Assembly (NCBI RefSeq): GCF_001854405.1
Contig: NZ_CP017718.1
Location: forward strand, 1,860,001 to 1,924,000
Direction of reading: 5' to 3'
DNA: 64,000 nt
Source of the DNA: Hyphomonas sp. Mor2
GTDB taxonomy: Bacteria; Pseudomonadota; Alphaproteobacteria; Caulobacterales; Hyphomonadaceae
Position numbers and translations under genes: made by a program. Positions within the stretch are counted from its first letter, which is position 1; every line of letters begins with the position of its first letter. The notes under the pieces were generated by a model that ran no database searches, had not been told where the DNA came from, and saw only the letters and a program-made list of their open reading frames with translations. Of the stretch, positions 1-8,300 are shown piece by piece.

Positions 1-1631
1 TCCGCTATGAGGTGCCCGACACCGGCGCGCGCCAGATCACGGATGAACTGACAGAGTTTCGCATCAGCCCGGACGCCAAAACCTGGTGGATCCCGGCGGC
101 AGGATGGAACCGCTATGAGGAACTTTACCAGACCAGCGAGATGCGGGCCGTGCACCGGGCCCACACGCCGATCACTCTGGAGCTGCCAGAGGGCGGCCCG
201 TTCGTCTCCATTCATGAAGCCGCGCTGGTCGACTATGCGGGCATGTGGCTGAACCAGCGCCGCCCCGGCACGCTGGAGGCCGAGCTCGCGCCCTGGTCAG
301 ATGGCAGCAAGGTGAAAGTCGACGGCGCCTTCGTGACACCGTGGCGCACGCTGCAAGTGTCGGACACCGCCGCCGGGCTCGCCAATTCGGATCTGATCCT
401 GAACCTCAACGAACCGAATGCGCTCGGCGATGTCTCCTGGGCCAAGCCGAGCAAATATATCGGCATCTGGTGGTGCATGCATATCAATGAATGCACCTGG
501 GGCTCGGGCGAGAGTCACGGCGCCACGACCGACCGCACAAAGGCCTATATCGACTTCGCCGCGGAGCATGGCTTTGACGGCGTTCTCGTCGAAGGCTGGA
601 ATTATGGCTGGGATGGTGACTGGTTCTCGAATGGCGAGATTTTCAGCTTTACCGAAGCCTATGCCGATTTCGACATCGAAGCCCTCTCCGTCTATGCCGC
701 CGAGCGAGATGTCTACCTGATCGGCCACCACGAAACCTCCGGCGCCATCACCAATTATGAAAAGCAGATCGAAGACGCCTATGCGCTTTATGAACGGCTC
801 GGCATTCCAGCCATCAAGACCGGCTATGTCGCCGATGGCGGCGAGATCACTCGCCGGGACGCGGACGGCAAGGTCCACAAGGAATGGCATGACGGGCAGT
901 TTGCCGTGGACCACCACCTGCGCGCCCTGAAGCTCGCGGCGCAGCACAAGATTGCCATCAATGCGCACGAACCGGTCAAGGATACCGGCCTGCGCCGAAC
1001 CTATCCCAATGCCTTCTCTCGCGAAGGCGCGCGCGGTCAGGAATATAATGCCTGGGGGCAACCGCCAAACGACCCGGCCCACACCACCATCCTGCCCTTC
1101 ACGCGCATGCTCTCCGGCCCAATGGATTTCACGCCGGGGATCATGGATCTGAATTTCGGCCAGCTGGTCACCGAAGACCCGCGCGTCCAGACCACGCTCG
1201 CCAAGCAGCTCGCCCTCTATGTCCTGCTGCACAGCCCGATCCAGATGGCGGCCGACCTGCCGCGCAATTATGAAGCCCAGCCGGAAGCGTTTGAGTTCAT
1301 CAAACAGGTGCCGGTCGACTGGAGCGAGTCGATCATGCTGGACGGCTATCCCGGCGACTTCGCGGTGATGGCGCGCAAGGACCGCAACTCGAACGCCTGG
1401 TACCTTGGCGCGGTCTCGGACGAAGAAGCGCGCACCGTGGAGGTCAGCCTCGATTTTCTCGACAGCTTTGCCTATGAGGCGCAAATCTATCAGGACGGCG
1501 CAGACGCGGACTGGAAGACCAATCCCTATCCGCTGGAGCTTGCCTTTCAGACCGCACAGAAGGGCGACACGCTGACCCTCAACCTGGCGGCAGGTGGCGG
1601 CACCGCCATCGCCTTCATCCCAGTCGAATAG
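1..1631 (+). CDS. Glycoside hydrolase family 97 alpha-glucosidase-like protein, 5' truncated by window edge
   Basis: The reading frame is open to the left edge (codons before the GTG at 12 read R-Y-E), so the N-terminus lies outside; about 542 residues are visible and GH97 enzymes usually have 650-740. The visible part begins in the N-terminal beta-sandwich and continues into the TIM barrel (W-W-C-M-H near 480, E-G-W-N-Y-G near 590) and the C-terminal beta domain. The N-A-H-E-P segment puts a glutamate (E320, counted from the GTG) where SusB-type inverting GH97 enzymes keep a catalytic glutamate, and the position used by retaining members for an Asp nucleophile reads K-T-G-Y-V, which favours the inverting alpha-glucosidase branch. 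It probably works in the periplasm on maltooligosaccharides. The esterase follows after 13 bp, and the amylase, glucoamylase and sugar symporter nearby support an alpha-glucan role. Family confident; substrate inferred. Confidence 0.9.
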   Translation, partial: RYEVPDTGARQITDELTEFRISPDAKTWWIPAAGWNRYEELYQTSEMRAVHRAHTPITLELPEGGPFVSIHEAALVDYAGMWLNQRRPGTLEAELAPWSDGSKVKVDGAFVTPWRTLQVSDTAAGLANSDLILNLNEPNALGDVSWAKPSKYIGIWWCMHINECTWGSGESHGATTDRTKAYIDFAAEHGFDGVLVEGWNYGWDGDWFSNGEIFSFTEAYADFDIEALSVYAAERDVYLIGHHETSGAITNYEKQIEDAYALYERLGIPAIKTGYVADGGEITRRDADGKVHKEWHDGQFAVDHHLRALKLAAQHKIAINAHEPVKDTGLRRTYPNAFSREGARGQEYNAWGQPPNDPAHTTILPFTRMLSGPMDFTPGIMDLNFGQLVTEDPRVQTTLAKQLALYVLLHSPIQMAADLPRNYEAQPEAFEFIKQVPVDWSESIMLDGYPGDFAVMARKDRNSNAWYLGAVSDEEARTVEVSLDFLDSFAYEAQIYQDGADADWKTNPYPLELAFQTAQKGDTLTLNLAAGGGTAIAFIPVE

Positions 1632-1644
1632 AGGCGCGCGAACA

Positions 1645-2583
1645 ATGATCCGAACACTCCCCCTCCTCGCCCTCGCCGTCTTCCTCGGTGCCTGTGATAC
1701 GAGCACGCCAGCGGAAGCCCCGGAAGCGGCAGCGCCGACTCCGGCACCGACGCCGGCCCAACTGGTCGAGCATTTGGACTTCCCGTCCACCCATGTTCAG
1801 CCGCGCCAGCTGACCATTTACCTGCCCGCGGGCTATCATGCTGATGGTGAGCAAACCTATCCCGTCATCTATGCGCATGACGGGCAGAACCTGTTCATGC
1901 CGGGCTTCTCCTATGGCGGCGTCGAATGGGGCCTGGACGAAGCCGCCAGCAAGCTGTTCGCAGACGGCGATGCGCGCCCGGCCATCATTGTCGGCATCTG
2001 GAACACAGATGAGCGCTGGCAGGAATACGCACCGCAAAAAGCGATTGAGCGCCTGACCGGCGATGTCTCGTCCGAATGGTTCGGCCCGGACCTGCCGGAG
2101 CTGAAAGCCGACGCCTATTTGCGCTTCATCACGCAGGAGCTGAAGCCCTTCATTGATCAGACCTATCGCACCCAGCCAGACGCTGAAAACACGATGATCA
2201 TGGGCTCCAGCATGGGCGGGCTGATCTCACTGTATGCGGTTGGCGAATACCCTGACACGTTCAGCCGCGCCGCCGCCGTCTCCATCCACTGGCCGCTCGC
2301 CAACCCCGAAAGCGCCGTCTCAGCGCAGGCCGATACGGTCATGCAGGCCTATCTGGAAACCAGTGGCATCGATCCGGCCAGACACACGATCTGGTTCGAT
2401 CGCGGCACGGAAGCGCTCGACGCCTATTATGCGCCGCATGCCGTGGCGATGGAGGCCTGGTTCCGCGCGCAAGGCTGGCCCGAGGATCGCGCAATCTTCC
2501 GTGACTATCCCGGCACCGACCATAGCGAAGGCGCCTGGGCGGACCGTGCCGATCAGATCCTGACCTTCCTACTCGCTGAGTAG
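1645..2583 (+). CDS. Lipoprotein alpha/beta-hydrolase esterase (putative esterase/Fes-like family)
   Basis: A 312-residue protein beginning with a lipoprotein signal ending L-G-A-C (Cys17), then a Thr/Pro/Ala-rich linker and an alpha/beta-hydrolase of the PF00756 'putative esterase' type. The nucleophile elbow G-S-S-M-G-G places the catalytic Ser at about residue 189, and the C-terminal T-D-H-S segment supplies a likely catalytic His. I chose the ATG at 1645 because the signal peptide starts there and GAGG lies just upstream; an upstream in-frame start at 1594 would overlap the GH97 gene and put a hydrophilic stretch before the signal. It follows the GH97 gene closely, so the two are probably cotranscribed. 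Such esterases in glycan loci may remove acyl groups from sugars, but the substrate here is unknown. Its 3' end overlaps the convergent glucoamylase by 15 bp. Confidence 0.85.
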   Translation: MIRTLPLLALAVFLGACDTSTPAEAPEAAAPTPAPTPAQLVEHLDFPSTHVQPRQLTIYLPAGYHADGEQTYPVIYAHDGQNLFMPGFSYGGVEWGLDEAASKLFADGDARPAIIVGIWNTDERWQEYAPQKAIERLTGDVSSEWFGPDLPELKADAYLRFITQELKPFIDQTYRTQPDAENTMIMGSSMGGLISLYAVGEYPDTFSRAAAVSIHWPLANPESAVSAQADTVMQAYLETSGIDPARHTIWFDRGTEALDAYYAPHAVAMEAWFRAQGWPEDRAIFRDYPGTDHSEGAWADRADQILTFLLAE

Positions 2584-4998
2584 GACCGGGTCAGCCTGAT
2601 TGCGCGGGCTGTCGGCGTAACGCTCCTCGACGATGCCATAGCGATCCCAGACCGCCCCATCTGAAATCGAGCGCAGCAGCTTGATATATTCGGCATGCGT
2701 CCAGGCCAGCGGCGTCGCCGTGTTGGTGCCGCCACCCAGCTCATAGCCGAACGGGTTCGGTCCGACGCCGTCCCAGACCTGCTCCGGCAGGCTGAGGCCG
2801 TCATTGGCAAAGAATTCCATGCTACGCACACCGGACGCAACCAGGTCGTCAATGTCGGCCCCGCCCAGCGTCCCCTGGTCCTGAAGCGCCAACAGGAAAT
2901 GCGCGAACTCGCCGGAGAAGAACGGCCAGACGCGGCCACGCTGACCGGGCGTGTTGCCGCCATCAATCTCGTGATAATTGGTGCCGCCTTCGCCATCCTC
3001 GCCATAGCCATCATTGCCATAGCGCCGGAACCCGAACAGCATCTCACCCCCCTGATCGAACGTGTAGAGATTGCGCAAATTGTCCTCGCGCCGCCGGCTC
3101 TGATAGACCTTGGCGGACGTCATGATAGACGGCGCGCTGGCGGCGCGAACGCCATAGCGGACCAGTTCCAGGAATCCCCCATCGACAATATGATCCTCCG
3201 GCAAGCCGCGGCGGCCATTATTGTCGCCGAGCAGTGCCTTGTCGTTGGGGTCCTGATTTCGCGTCACGCGGATAAAATACTCGCCCTCCCCGAACGGCCC
3301 GCCGGTCGTGAACATCCAGGTCTCGATATTGGCCTCCAGCAGGTCGGCGGCTGCCAGATAGCGTTCTGCATCTGCTGCGTCGCCGAACCTCTCCGCCATA
3401 TCAGCAGCGGTCACCAGGCCGCCAATCACGGCGGCGATCGTGGACGGCGAATAGCCCTCCTGCTCTTCCCATCGCTCTTGCTGCGTATAGCCGAGCGAGG
3501 CCTCGAATTCGGTGTTCCAGAGCAAGCCTGTCCGCCCGCCATCGACGAGGAAGTCGGCTGCAGGCTTCAGCATGCTCTGATAGCTGTTCGCCATCTCTTC
3601 ATCCGAGATCACGCCCGCCTGCCACAATTGCCAGCCCAGCATGATCGGCATCGCCGTCTGATCCTGCTGCACCGCGACCCATTCCAGCGTGCCGTCAACA
3701 TGGGTCTTCTGCAAAAACCAGCCCGTCACCCCGGTATTGCCCGGCGTCTGATCGGTGACCTGAACCTTGGGCAGATAGCGATAGGCGGCGCGCGCCGTGT
3801 CGGCATCGCCCATGGCGAGGAAGGCAGACGCAACCTGGAAAAAGTCGCGCGGCCAGACCGCCTTGTACCCGGTCTGCGGCGTGTCGGCGGGCGCCGTCTC
3901 GCCCCAGGGATTGGACAAGGACGCGATCAAGGCGCCGGCATGGGTCTTGTCTTCCATGATCTTGAGATTGATCGCCGACATATGCGCGAGGCGGCCCTCA
4001 TCGCCGGACGCTTCGGCGAGGCGCGGGAGCTCGGAGAGGGAGGCGAGGTAGGCGGTCCACTGATCAGCATATTTGCCGTACACATCGAGGACCGGAATCG
4101 CCGACGTGGCATCCGCATTCGCCTTCGCCGCCGCAAGCGACTCACCAAAGCCGATGACGAACACAGCGCCCGGACCGAGCGACGGCCCAATGTCCGGCTC
4201 GCCTGGCAGCAGGCTCTGATTCTGGAAATCGAGCGCGATCAGTCCGGCGACATTCCCCGCTTCCGGCGCCGCCCCATAGACCGCATCAAGCGCACCATCC
4301 GCCAAGTCTGCAAGCCCGTCCGAGGCGTCGACATAACCGGTCGAAATCACTCCGCTTTCGCCGCCAGCCAGGCGCGCAAACAGGTGCGCCCCCTCGTCCC
4401 AGACATGCAGACCACCCTCGACCACAGCCGCTCGGTCGCCGCTGCCCGTATTTGCGAGGGCCGGATCAATGTAGGCATAGAGCCGATACCCGCTCGGGAG
4501 AGGCTCCAGCATGTCCACCTTCATGACCAGCGAATCCCGATCCGGATCGGTGAAAGTCGAGACCAGGACGGAGCGATCAATCTGCGGATAGTTGAGACGC
4601 AATCCAGGCGCGGGAGATTTGGGGCGCGGCACGCCATCCACCGTCACAGCCGTCTCTGTCGGCTCAATCACCCCCTCCGGCCCCACGACGAGAAACCGGA
4701 TCTCGCGGATCTGCGCCTCGTGGATCAGGCCCCACATCACTTCGGTGATGCGGTCCTCGGTCATGGAGAACCAGACTTTCGAGATTGGCGCGGTCGGGCT
4801 GGCATCGGAATATTGCCCGTCCGCATCATAGGCCTCGTAGGAGGAACCGATCGCGATCTTTTCGGCATTCGACCAGGTCGGCGCCGCGCCAGGAGCACCG
4901 GGTGCCACCGCAAGCGCATCGCTTTCGACCGGCCCCTCTGCCGTCGAACATGCCGCCATCAGGACGCCCAGTATTCCACCGAGAACCAGGTTTCGCAT
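2569..4998 (-). CDS. Lipoprotein glucoamylase (GH15 glucan 1,4-alpha-glucosidase)
   Basis: An 809-residue protein starting with a lipoprotein signal (lipobox M-A-A-C). The N-terminal third is the beta-sandwich domain typical of bacterial GH15 enzymes; the rest is an (alpha/alpha)6 barrel with K-A-V-W-P-R-D, W-E-E-Q-E-G-Y near residues 510-516 (general acid region) and P-L-A-W-T-H-A-E-Y near 762-771, where E770 is the likely catalytic base. It should release glucose from non-reducing ends of maltodextrins at the cell envelope. ATG 4998 is preceded by GGAGGAG at a 7-nt spacing; a TTG at 5016 lies too close to or inside that ribosome-binding site. It is divergent from the GH13 amylase, so both may be controlled from the 173-bp region between them. 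Confidence 0.93.
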   Translation of the reverse strand: MRNLVLGGILGVLMAACSTAEGPVESDALAVAPGAPGAAPTWSNAEKIAIGSSYEAYDADGQYSDASPTAPISKVWFSMTEDRITEVMWGLIHEAQIREIRFLVVGPEGVIEPTETAVTVDGVPRPKSPAPGLRLNYPQIDRSVLVSTFTDPDRDSLVMKVDMLEPLPSGYRLYAYIDPALANTGSGDRAAVVEGGLHVWDEGAHLFARLAGGESGVISTGYVDASDGLADLADGALDAVYGAAPEAGNVAGLIALDFQNQSLLPGEPDIGPSLGPGAVFVIGFGESLAAAKANADATSAIPVLDVYGKYADQWTAYLASLSELPRLAEASGDEGRLAHMSAINLKIMEDKTHAGALIASLSNPWGETAPADTPQTGYKAVWPRDFFQVASAFLAMGDADTARAAYRYLPKVQVTDQTPGNTGVTGWFLQKTHVDGTLEWVAVQQDQTAMPIMLGWQLWQAGVISDEEMANSYQSMLKPAADFLVDGGRTGLLWNTEFEASLGYTQQERWEEQEGYSPSTIAAVIGGLVTAADMAERFGDAADAERYLAAADLLEANIETWMFTTGGPFGEGEYFIRVTRNQDPNDKALLGDNNGRRGLPEDHIVDGGFLELVRYGVRAASAPSIMTSAKVYQSRRREDNLRNLYTFDQGGEMLFGFRRYGNDGYGEDGEGGTNYHEIDGGNTPGQRGRVWPFFSGEFAHFLLALQDQGTLGGADIDDLVASGVRSMEFFANDGLSLPEQVWDGVGPNPFGYELGGGTNTATPLAWTHAEYIKLLRSISDGAVWDRYGIVEERYADSPRNQADPVLLSE

Positions 4999-5171
4999 TG
5001 CGTCGCTCCTCCGCAAATTTTTGCAACTTATTGCTTATGATCACCGAGGCGAGACATCTGGTCAACCGGATTTTTTCCGCAGAAATGTTTGCCAAATCGT
5101 CCGAAATCGGCTTTATCCTTGTTCCGTGGCATAGCGCTTAAGAAAAAGCGTATGCGGGAGGAAACAGTCAG
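4999..5171. promoter_or_regulatory. Divergent promoter region between glucoamylase and amylase
   Basis: This 173-bp AT-richer gap serves two genes transcribed away from each other and holds both ribosome-binding sites (GGAGGAG for the minus gene, GGGAGGAAA for the plus gene). An imperfect inverted repeat (ATAGCGCTT at 5131 against AAAAGCGTAT near 5144-5153, with a one-base offset) sits just upstream of the amylase ribosome-binding site. Maltodextrin genes in related bacteria are often controlled by LacI-family repressors, but no regulator gene is present here, so an operator role is only a suggestion. Confidence 0.45.
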
Positions 5172-6587
5172 ATGATCAGTCGCGCCCTGTCCGTGATCGC
5201 ATTTCTAGGAGTTTGCGCCTGCGCGAACACTGTCGAAGTTACGCAAAAAGATGCAAATCTGATTGCCCCCACATCAAGCTACGCCCCGACCCCATACGTC
5301 CAGGTCGACCATCCGGACTGGGCCGACGAGGCCGTGATCTACCAGATCAATACGCGCCAGTTCACGCCGGAGGGCACATTCAAGGCGGCACAGGCACAGC
5401 TGCCTCGCCTGAAAGGCCTCGGTGTCGACATCCTGTGGTTGATGCCCATTCACCCGATCGGTGAGGTCAATCGCAAGGGCACGCTCGGCAGCCCCTATGC
5501 GGTGAAGGACTATTTCGGCGTCAATCCCGAATTCGGCACCGAGGAAGACTTCCGCGCCTTTGTCGACGCCGCACACGCAGAAGGCTTCAAGGTCATCCTC
5601 GACTGGGTCGCCAATCATACCGCCTGGGACAATCCCCTGGTTGCCGAACATCCGGACTGGTACGAGACCGACTGGAAAGGCGACTTCCACCCCACGCCCT
5701 GGACCGACTGGGCCGACATTATCGACCTCGATTATTCCAACCCCGAACTGCGCGCCTACAAGACCAAAGCTCTGAGATACTGGGTCGAAGAGTTCGGCGT
5801 GGACGGCTATCGCTGCGATGTCGCCGGTTACGTCCCGCTGGACTTCTGGGAAACCGCGCGCGCCGAGCTGAACGATATCAAGCCGGTCTTCATGCTGGCC
5901 GAATGGCAGCAGCGCGATATGCACCGCAACGCCTTTGATGCGACGTATGCCTGGGCCTGGAAAGAAGCGGCCCAGCGCATCGCCAAGGGGCAGTCAGACG
6001 CGGGCGATCTGCGCGGCTATCTCAGCGAACAGATCTCGACCTGGCCGCTCGATGCGTATCGCATGCTCTATACCGAGAACCACGACCAGAATGCCTGGGA
6101 CGGATCGACGGGGGAGATTTATGGCGACGCCTATCACGCCATGCTGACGCTCTCTTTTGTCACCGAAGGCATTCCGCTGATCCATAATGGTCAGGAAGTC
6201 GGCAGTCAGAACCGGCTGGAATTCTTCGAACGCGACCCGATCAACTGGGGCGATTACAGCCATCCGGACGGGGACCTGATCCGGCAATTGATCGCCCTCA
6301 AGACCGATAATCCCGCCTTGCACAATGGCGCTGCGGGCGGGCGCATCATTCCGGTCTCGACCGATAATCCCGGCCAGATCCTCAGCTTCGCGCGCGAGAA
6401 GGACGGCAATCGGGTCCTGGTCTTTTTCAACCTGAGCGACCAGCCGGCCGATTTTCAGATCACCGATGGCCCCGCCGACGGAGCCTGGACCGATGCCCTG
6501 ACCGGCAACAATGACACAATCAGGCTTGGCGCCACGCGCACCTATGGCCCCTGGCAAGGCAAAGTCCTGATTTCAAACAAGACCTAG
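5172..6587 (+). CDS. GH13 alpha-amylase family protein, lipoprotein-like
   Basis: A 471-residue protein with a signal peptide ending in a Cys-rich V-C-A-C segment that could be a lipobox. All four GH13 regions are visible: D144-W-V-A-N-H (region I), the G-Y-R-C-D216 nucleophile (region II), A-E244 acid/base (region III) and N-H304-D305 (region IV). The compact size and absence of carbohydrate-binding modules fit a maltogenic amylase or alpha-glucosidase acting on short maltooligosaccharides rather than a raw-starch enzyme. ATG 5172 follows a strong GGGAGGAAA site. The sugar symporter starts 12 bp after the stop, so the two should be cotranscribed and linked in function: hydrolysis outside the inner membrane, then uptake. 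Confidence 0.93.
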   Translation: MISRALSVIAFLGVCACANTVEVTQKDANLIAPTSSYAPTPYVQVDHPDWADEAVIYQINTRQFTPEGTFKAAQAQLPRLKGLGVDILWLMPIHPIGEVNRKGTLGSPYAVKDYFGVNPEFGTEEDFRAFVDAAHAEGFKVILDWVANHTAWDNPLVAEHPDWYETDWKGDFHPTPWTDWADIIDLDYSNPELRAYKTKALRYWVEEFGVDGYRCDVAGYVPLDFWETARAELNDIKPVFMLAEWQQRDMHRNAFDATYAWAWKEAAQRIAKGQSDAGDLRGYLSEQISTWPLDAYRMLYTENHDQNAWDGSTGEIYGDAYHAMLTLSFVTEGIPLIHNGQEVGSQNRLEFFERDPINWGDYSHPDGDLIRQLIALKTDNPALHNGAAGGRIIPVSTDNPGQILSFAREKDGNRVLVFFNLSDQPADFQITDGPADGAWTDALTGNNDTIRLGATRTYGPWQGKVLISNKT

Positions 6588-6599
6588 TGGAGGAAGAGA

Positions 6600-8165
6600 A
6601 TGGCTGTTTCAGGAGGCGCCGCGGGCGCGGATGACAATATCCGAAAACCGGAACTGAACCTGTTCCAGATCGTCAACATGTCGTTCGGCTTTTTCGGGAT
6701 CCAGATCGGCTTCGCCCTGCAGAACGGGAACATTACCCGGATCTTTCAGACGCTCGGCGCGGACATGAACCTGGTCCCGCTGCTTTGGATGGCGGGTCCG
6801 GTGACCGGCCTGATCATGCAGCCGATTATCGGCTATTACAGTGACAAGACCTGGGGCCCGCTCGGGCGACGGCGGCCTTACTTCCTGGTCGGCGCGATCT
6901 TCACGACGCTCGCCCTCTTCATCATGCCCAACTCGCCCTATCTGTGGATCGCGGCCGGGACGTTGTGGATCCTCGATGCCAGTCTGAACATCACGATGGA
7001 ACCGTTCCGAGCCTTTGTTGGCGACATGCTGCCAAGCAAGCAGCGCCCGCTTGGCTATTCCATGCAGACCATTTTCATCGGCTCGGGCGCCGTGCTCGCC
7101 AGCGCCGCGCCGTTCGTGCTGAACGCCCTTGGGGTCTCGAACGAGGCCCCCGAAGGCGTCATCCCGGACAATGTCCGGATCTCGTTCTACATTGGCGGGG
7201 CGGCGCTTTTCCTCGCCGTCGCGTGGACCGTCTTCACGACCAAGGAATACTCCCCGGATGAGCTGGAGAATTTCGGCAAGGATGAAGACAACATCTTCGA
7301 ACAGGAAGGCGGCATCGAAGCCACAGAGCGCCCGAAAGCCAGCTTCTTCCGCCTCTGGGGCGGCGTCACGGCCCTGATCGGTATCGCGCTGACCTATGCT
7401 GTCTACGCCTTCAATGGAGACCAGCAATTCTTCATCATCACGGGCAGCACCATCTTCCTCGGCCTCCTGTTCCTGCTGAACAGTGTGCTGGTCAGCAAGG
7501 ACAGCAATGCACGAAATTTCCTGTCTGATGTGCTTGGCGACCTCACCACGATGCCGACCGTGATGAAGCGATTGGCCGTGGTGCAGTTCTTCTCCTGGGT
7601 CAGCCTGTTTATCATGTGGATCTACACCACCCCCGCCGTCGCCTTGCAGGCCTGGGACACGATGGATGCCAGCACCAAGGCCTATCAGGACGCCGGCGAC
7701 TGGGTCGGGATCATGTTCATGGTCCAGAACGCGGTCGCCGCGATCTACGCGTTCATCATTGCCGGGATCGCGCGCAAGGTGGGCACGCGCAGCCTGCACG
7801 CGTTCAATCTCGTCGCTGGCGCAGCCGGGTTCATTGGCTACCATCTGTTCGGGTCGCAATATGGTCTGCTGATCCCAATGGTCGGACTGGGCATGGCCTG
7901 GGGCTCGATCCTGGCCTTGCCTTACGCCATCCTTGCAGACGCCCTGCCGGTGAAGAAGATGGGCATTTACATGGGCATCTTCAATTTCTTCATCGTGCTG
8001 CCACAGCTTCTGGTCGCTGGCACGATGGGACCGATCCTCAACACGCTGGAGTCCAATCTTGCGCAAGCGGTCGGCGGTGTCCCGCTGCTCGCGGTTCTGT
8101 TTGGAGCGGCGAGTTTCTGTGTGGCCGCATTTGCGATGAGTTTCGTCAAGGTTGAGTCGCGCTAG
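6600..8165 (+). CDS. MFS sugar symporter, SLC45/GPH-like (probable maltose/maltodextrin-product importer)
   Basis: A 521-residue integral membrane protein with about 12 hydrophobic segments. The loop after the second and third helices carries D-K-T-W-G-P-L-G-R-R-R-P, the signature of the SLC45/glycoside-pentoside-hexuronide cation symporter group. A charged cytoplasmic loop (rich in Glu/Asp, around residues 220-245) separates the two halves. MFS maltose transporters of this kind serve maltose uptake in Caulobacter-like bacteria alongside a TonB receptor; no TonB receptor is in this window. It begins 12 bp after the GH13 gene and ends at the tandem repeat and hairpin at 8171-8247. Sugar specificity is inferred from neighbours only. 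Confidence 0.9.
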   Translation: MAVSGGAAGADDNIRKPELNLFQIVNMSFGFFGIQIGFALQNGNITRIFQTLGADMNLVPLLWMAGPVTGLIMQPIIGYYSDKTWGPLGRRRPYFLVGAIFTTLALFIMPNSPYLWIAAGTLWILDASLNITMEPFRAFVGDMLPSKQRPLGYSMQTIFIGSGAVLASAAPFVLNALGVSNEAPEGVIPDNVRISFYIGGAALFLAVAWTVFTTKEYSPDELENFGKDEDNIFEQEGGIEATERPKASFFRLWGGVTALIGIALTYAVYAFNGDQQFFIITGSTIFLGLLFLLNSVLVSKDSNARNFLSDVLGDLTTMPTVMKRLAVVQFFSWVSLFIMWIYTTPAVALQAWDTMDASTKAYQDAGDWVGIMFMVQNAVAAIYAFIIAGIARKVGTRSLHAFNLVAGAAGFIGYHLFGSQYGLLIPMVGLGMAWGSILALPYAILADALPVKKMGIYMGIFNFFIVLPQLLVAGTMGPILNTLESNLAQAVGGVPLLAVLFGAASFCVAAFAMSFVKVESR

Positions 8166-8170
8166 CGCCA

Positions 8171-8210
8171 GTTTCAGCGAGTTTCAGCGAGTTTCAGCAA
8201 GCCTCAGCGA
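8171..8210. repeat. Tandem 10-bp repeat, four units
   Basis: Directly after the symporter stop codon come four head-to-tail units: GTTTCAGCGA, GTTTCAGCGA, GTTTCAGCAA, GCCTCAGCGA. The first two are identical, the third differs at one base and the fourth at two. The last unit runs into the left arm of the hairpin that follows. The unit length is close to one helical turn. No spacers are present, so this is a microsatellite-like tandem array, not a CRISPR. Confidence 0.85.
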
Positions 8211-8247
8211 GCCTGCGCGTAGGGATTTCCTCACCCCGCGCAGGCTC
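8209..8247 (+). terminator. Hairpin terminator-like structure after the symporter gene
   Basis: A perfect 11-bp inverted repeat, GAGCCTGCGCG (8209-8219) and CGCGCAGGCTC (8237-8247), encloses a 17-nt loop. It lies 44 bp after the symporter stop. The sequence after the stem (AATCAATTG) is only weakly T-rich, so it may stop transcription with Rho help or protect the 3' end of the message. It separates the alpha-glucan operon from the next promoter. Confidence 0.65.
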
Positions 8248-8251
8248 AATC

Positions 8252-8282
8252 AATTGACATTCAAACTGCCATTAGTAGAGTT
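8252..8282 (+). promoter_or_regulatory. Promoter with operator-like element TGACATT-N5-TGCCATTA
   Basis: The element TGACATT-CAAAC-TGCCATTA occupies 8255-8274 and is partly palindromic (TGACA against TGCCA, spaced by 7). A -35-like TTGACA (8254-8259) overlaps its left half, and a -10-like TAGAGT (8276-8281) follows at a 16-bp spacing, so a bound repressor would block RNA polymerase. The same element occurs at 15306-15325 upstream of the facing operon, matching 15 of 20 bases with only the 5-base centre different. The promoter would give a very short leader ahead of the AGGAGG site at 8289-8294. Confidence 0.55.
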
Positions 8283-8300
8283 CCTGTCAGGAGGAATGAC

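Noticed and set aside
297..1790. 497-codon minus-strand open frame across the GH97 gene
   Set aside because: Codon use and composition are those of an antisense shadow of high-GC coding DNA, and no family is recognisable, whereas the plus-strand GH97 frame is clear.
2695..5040. 781-codon open frame on the plus strand across the glucoamylase gene
   Set aside because: It is the complementary-strand shadow of the GH15 gene. The protein is Arg/Ala/Gly-rich with no domain, and the GH15 frame has the catalytic motifs and a strong ribosome-binding site.
8171..8210. CRISPR-like direct repeats
   Set aside because: The units are only 10 bp and touch each other with no spacers, so this is a tandem repeat.
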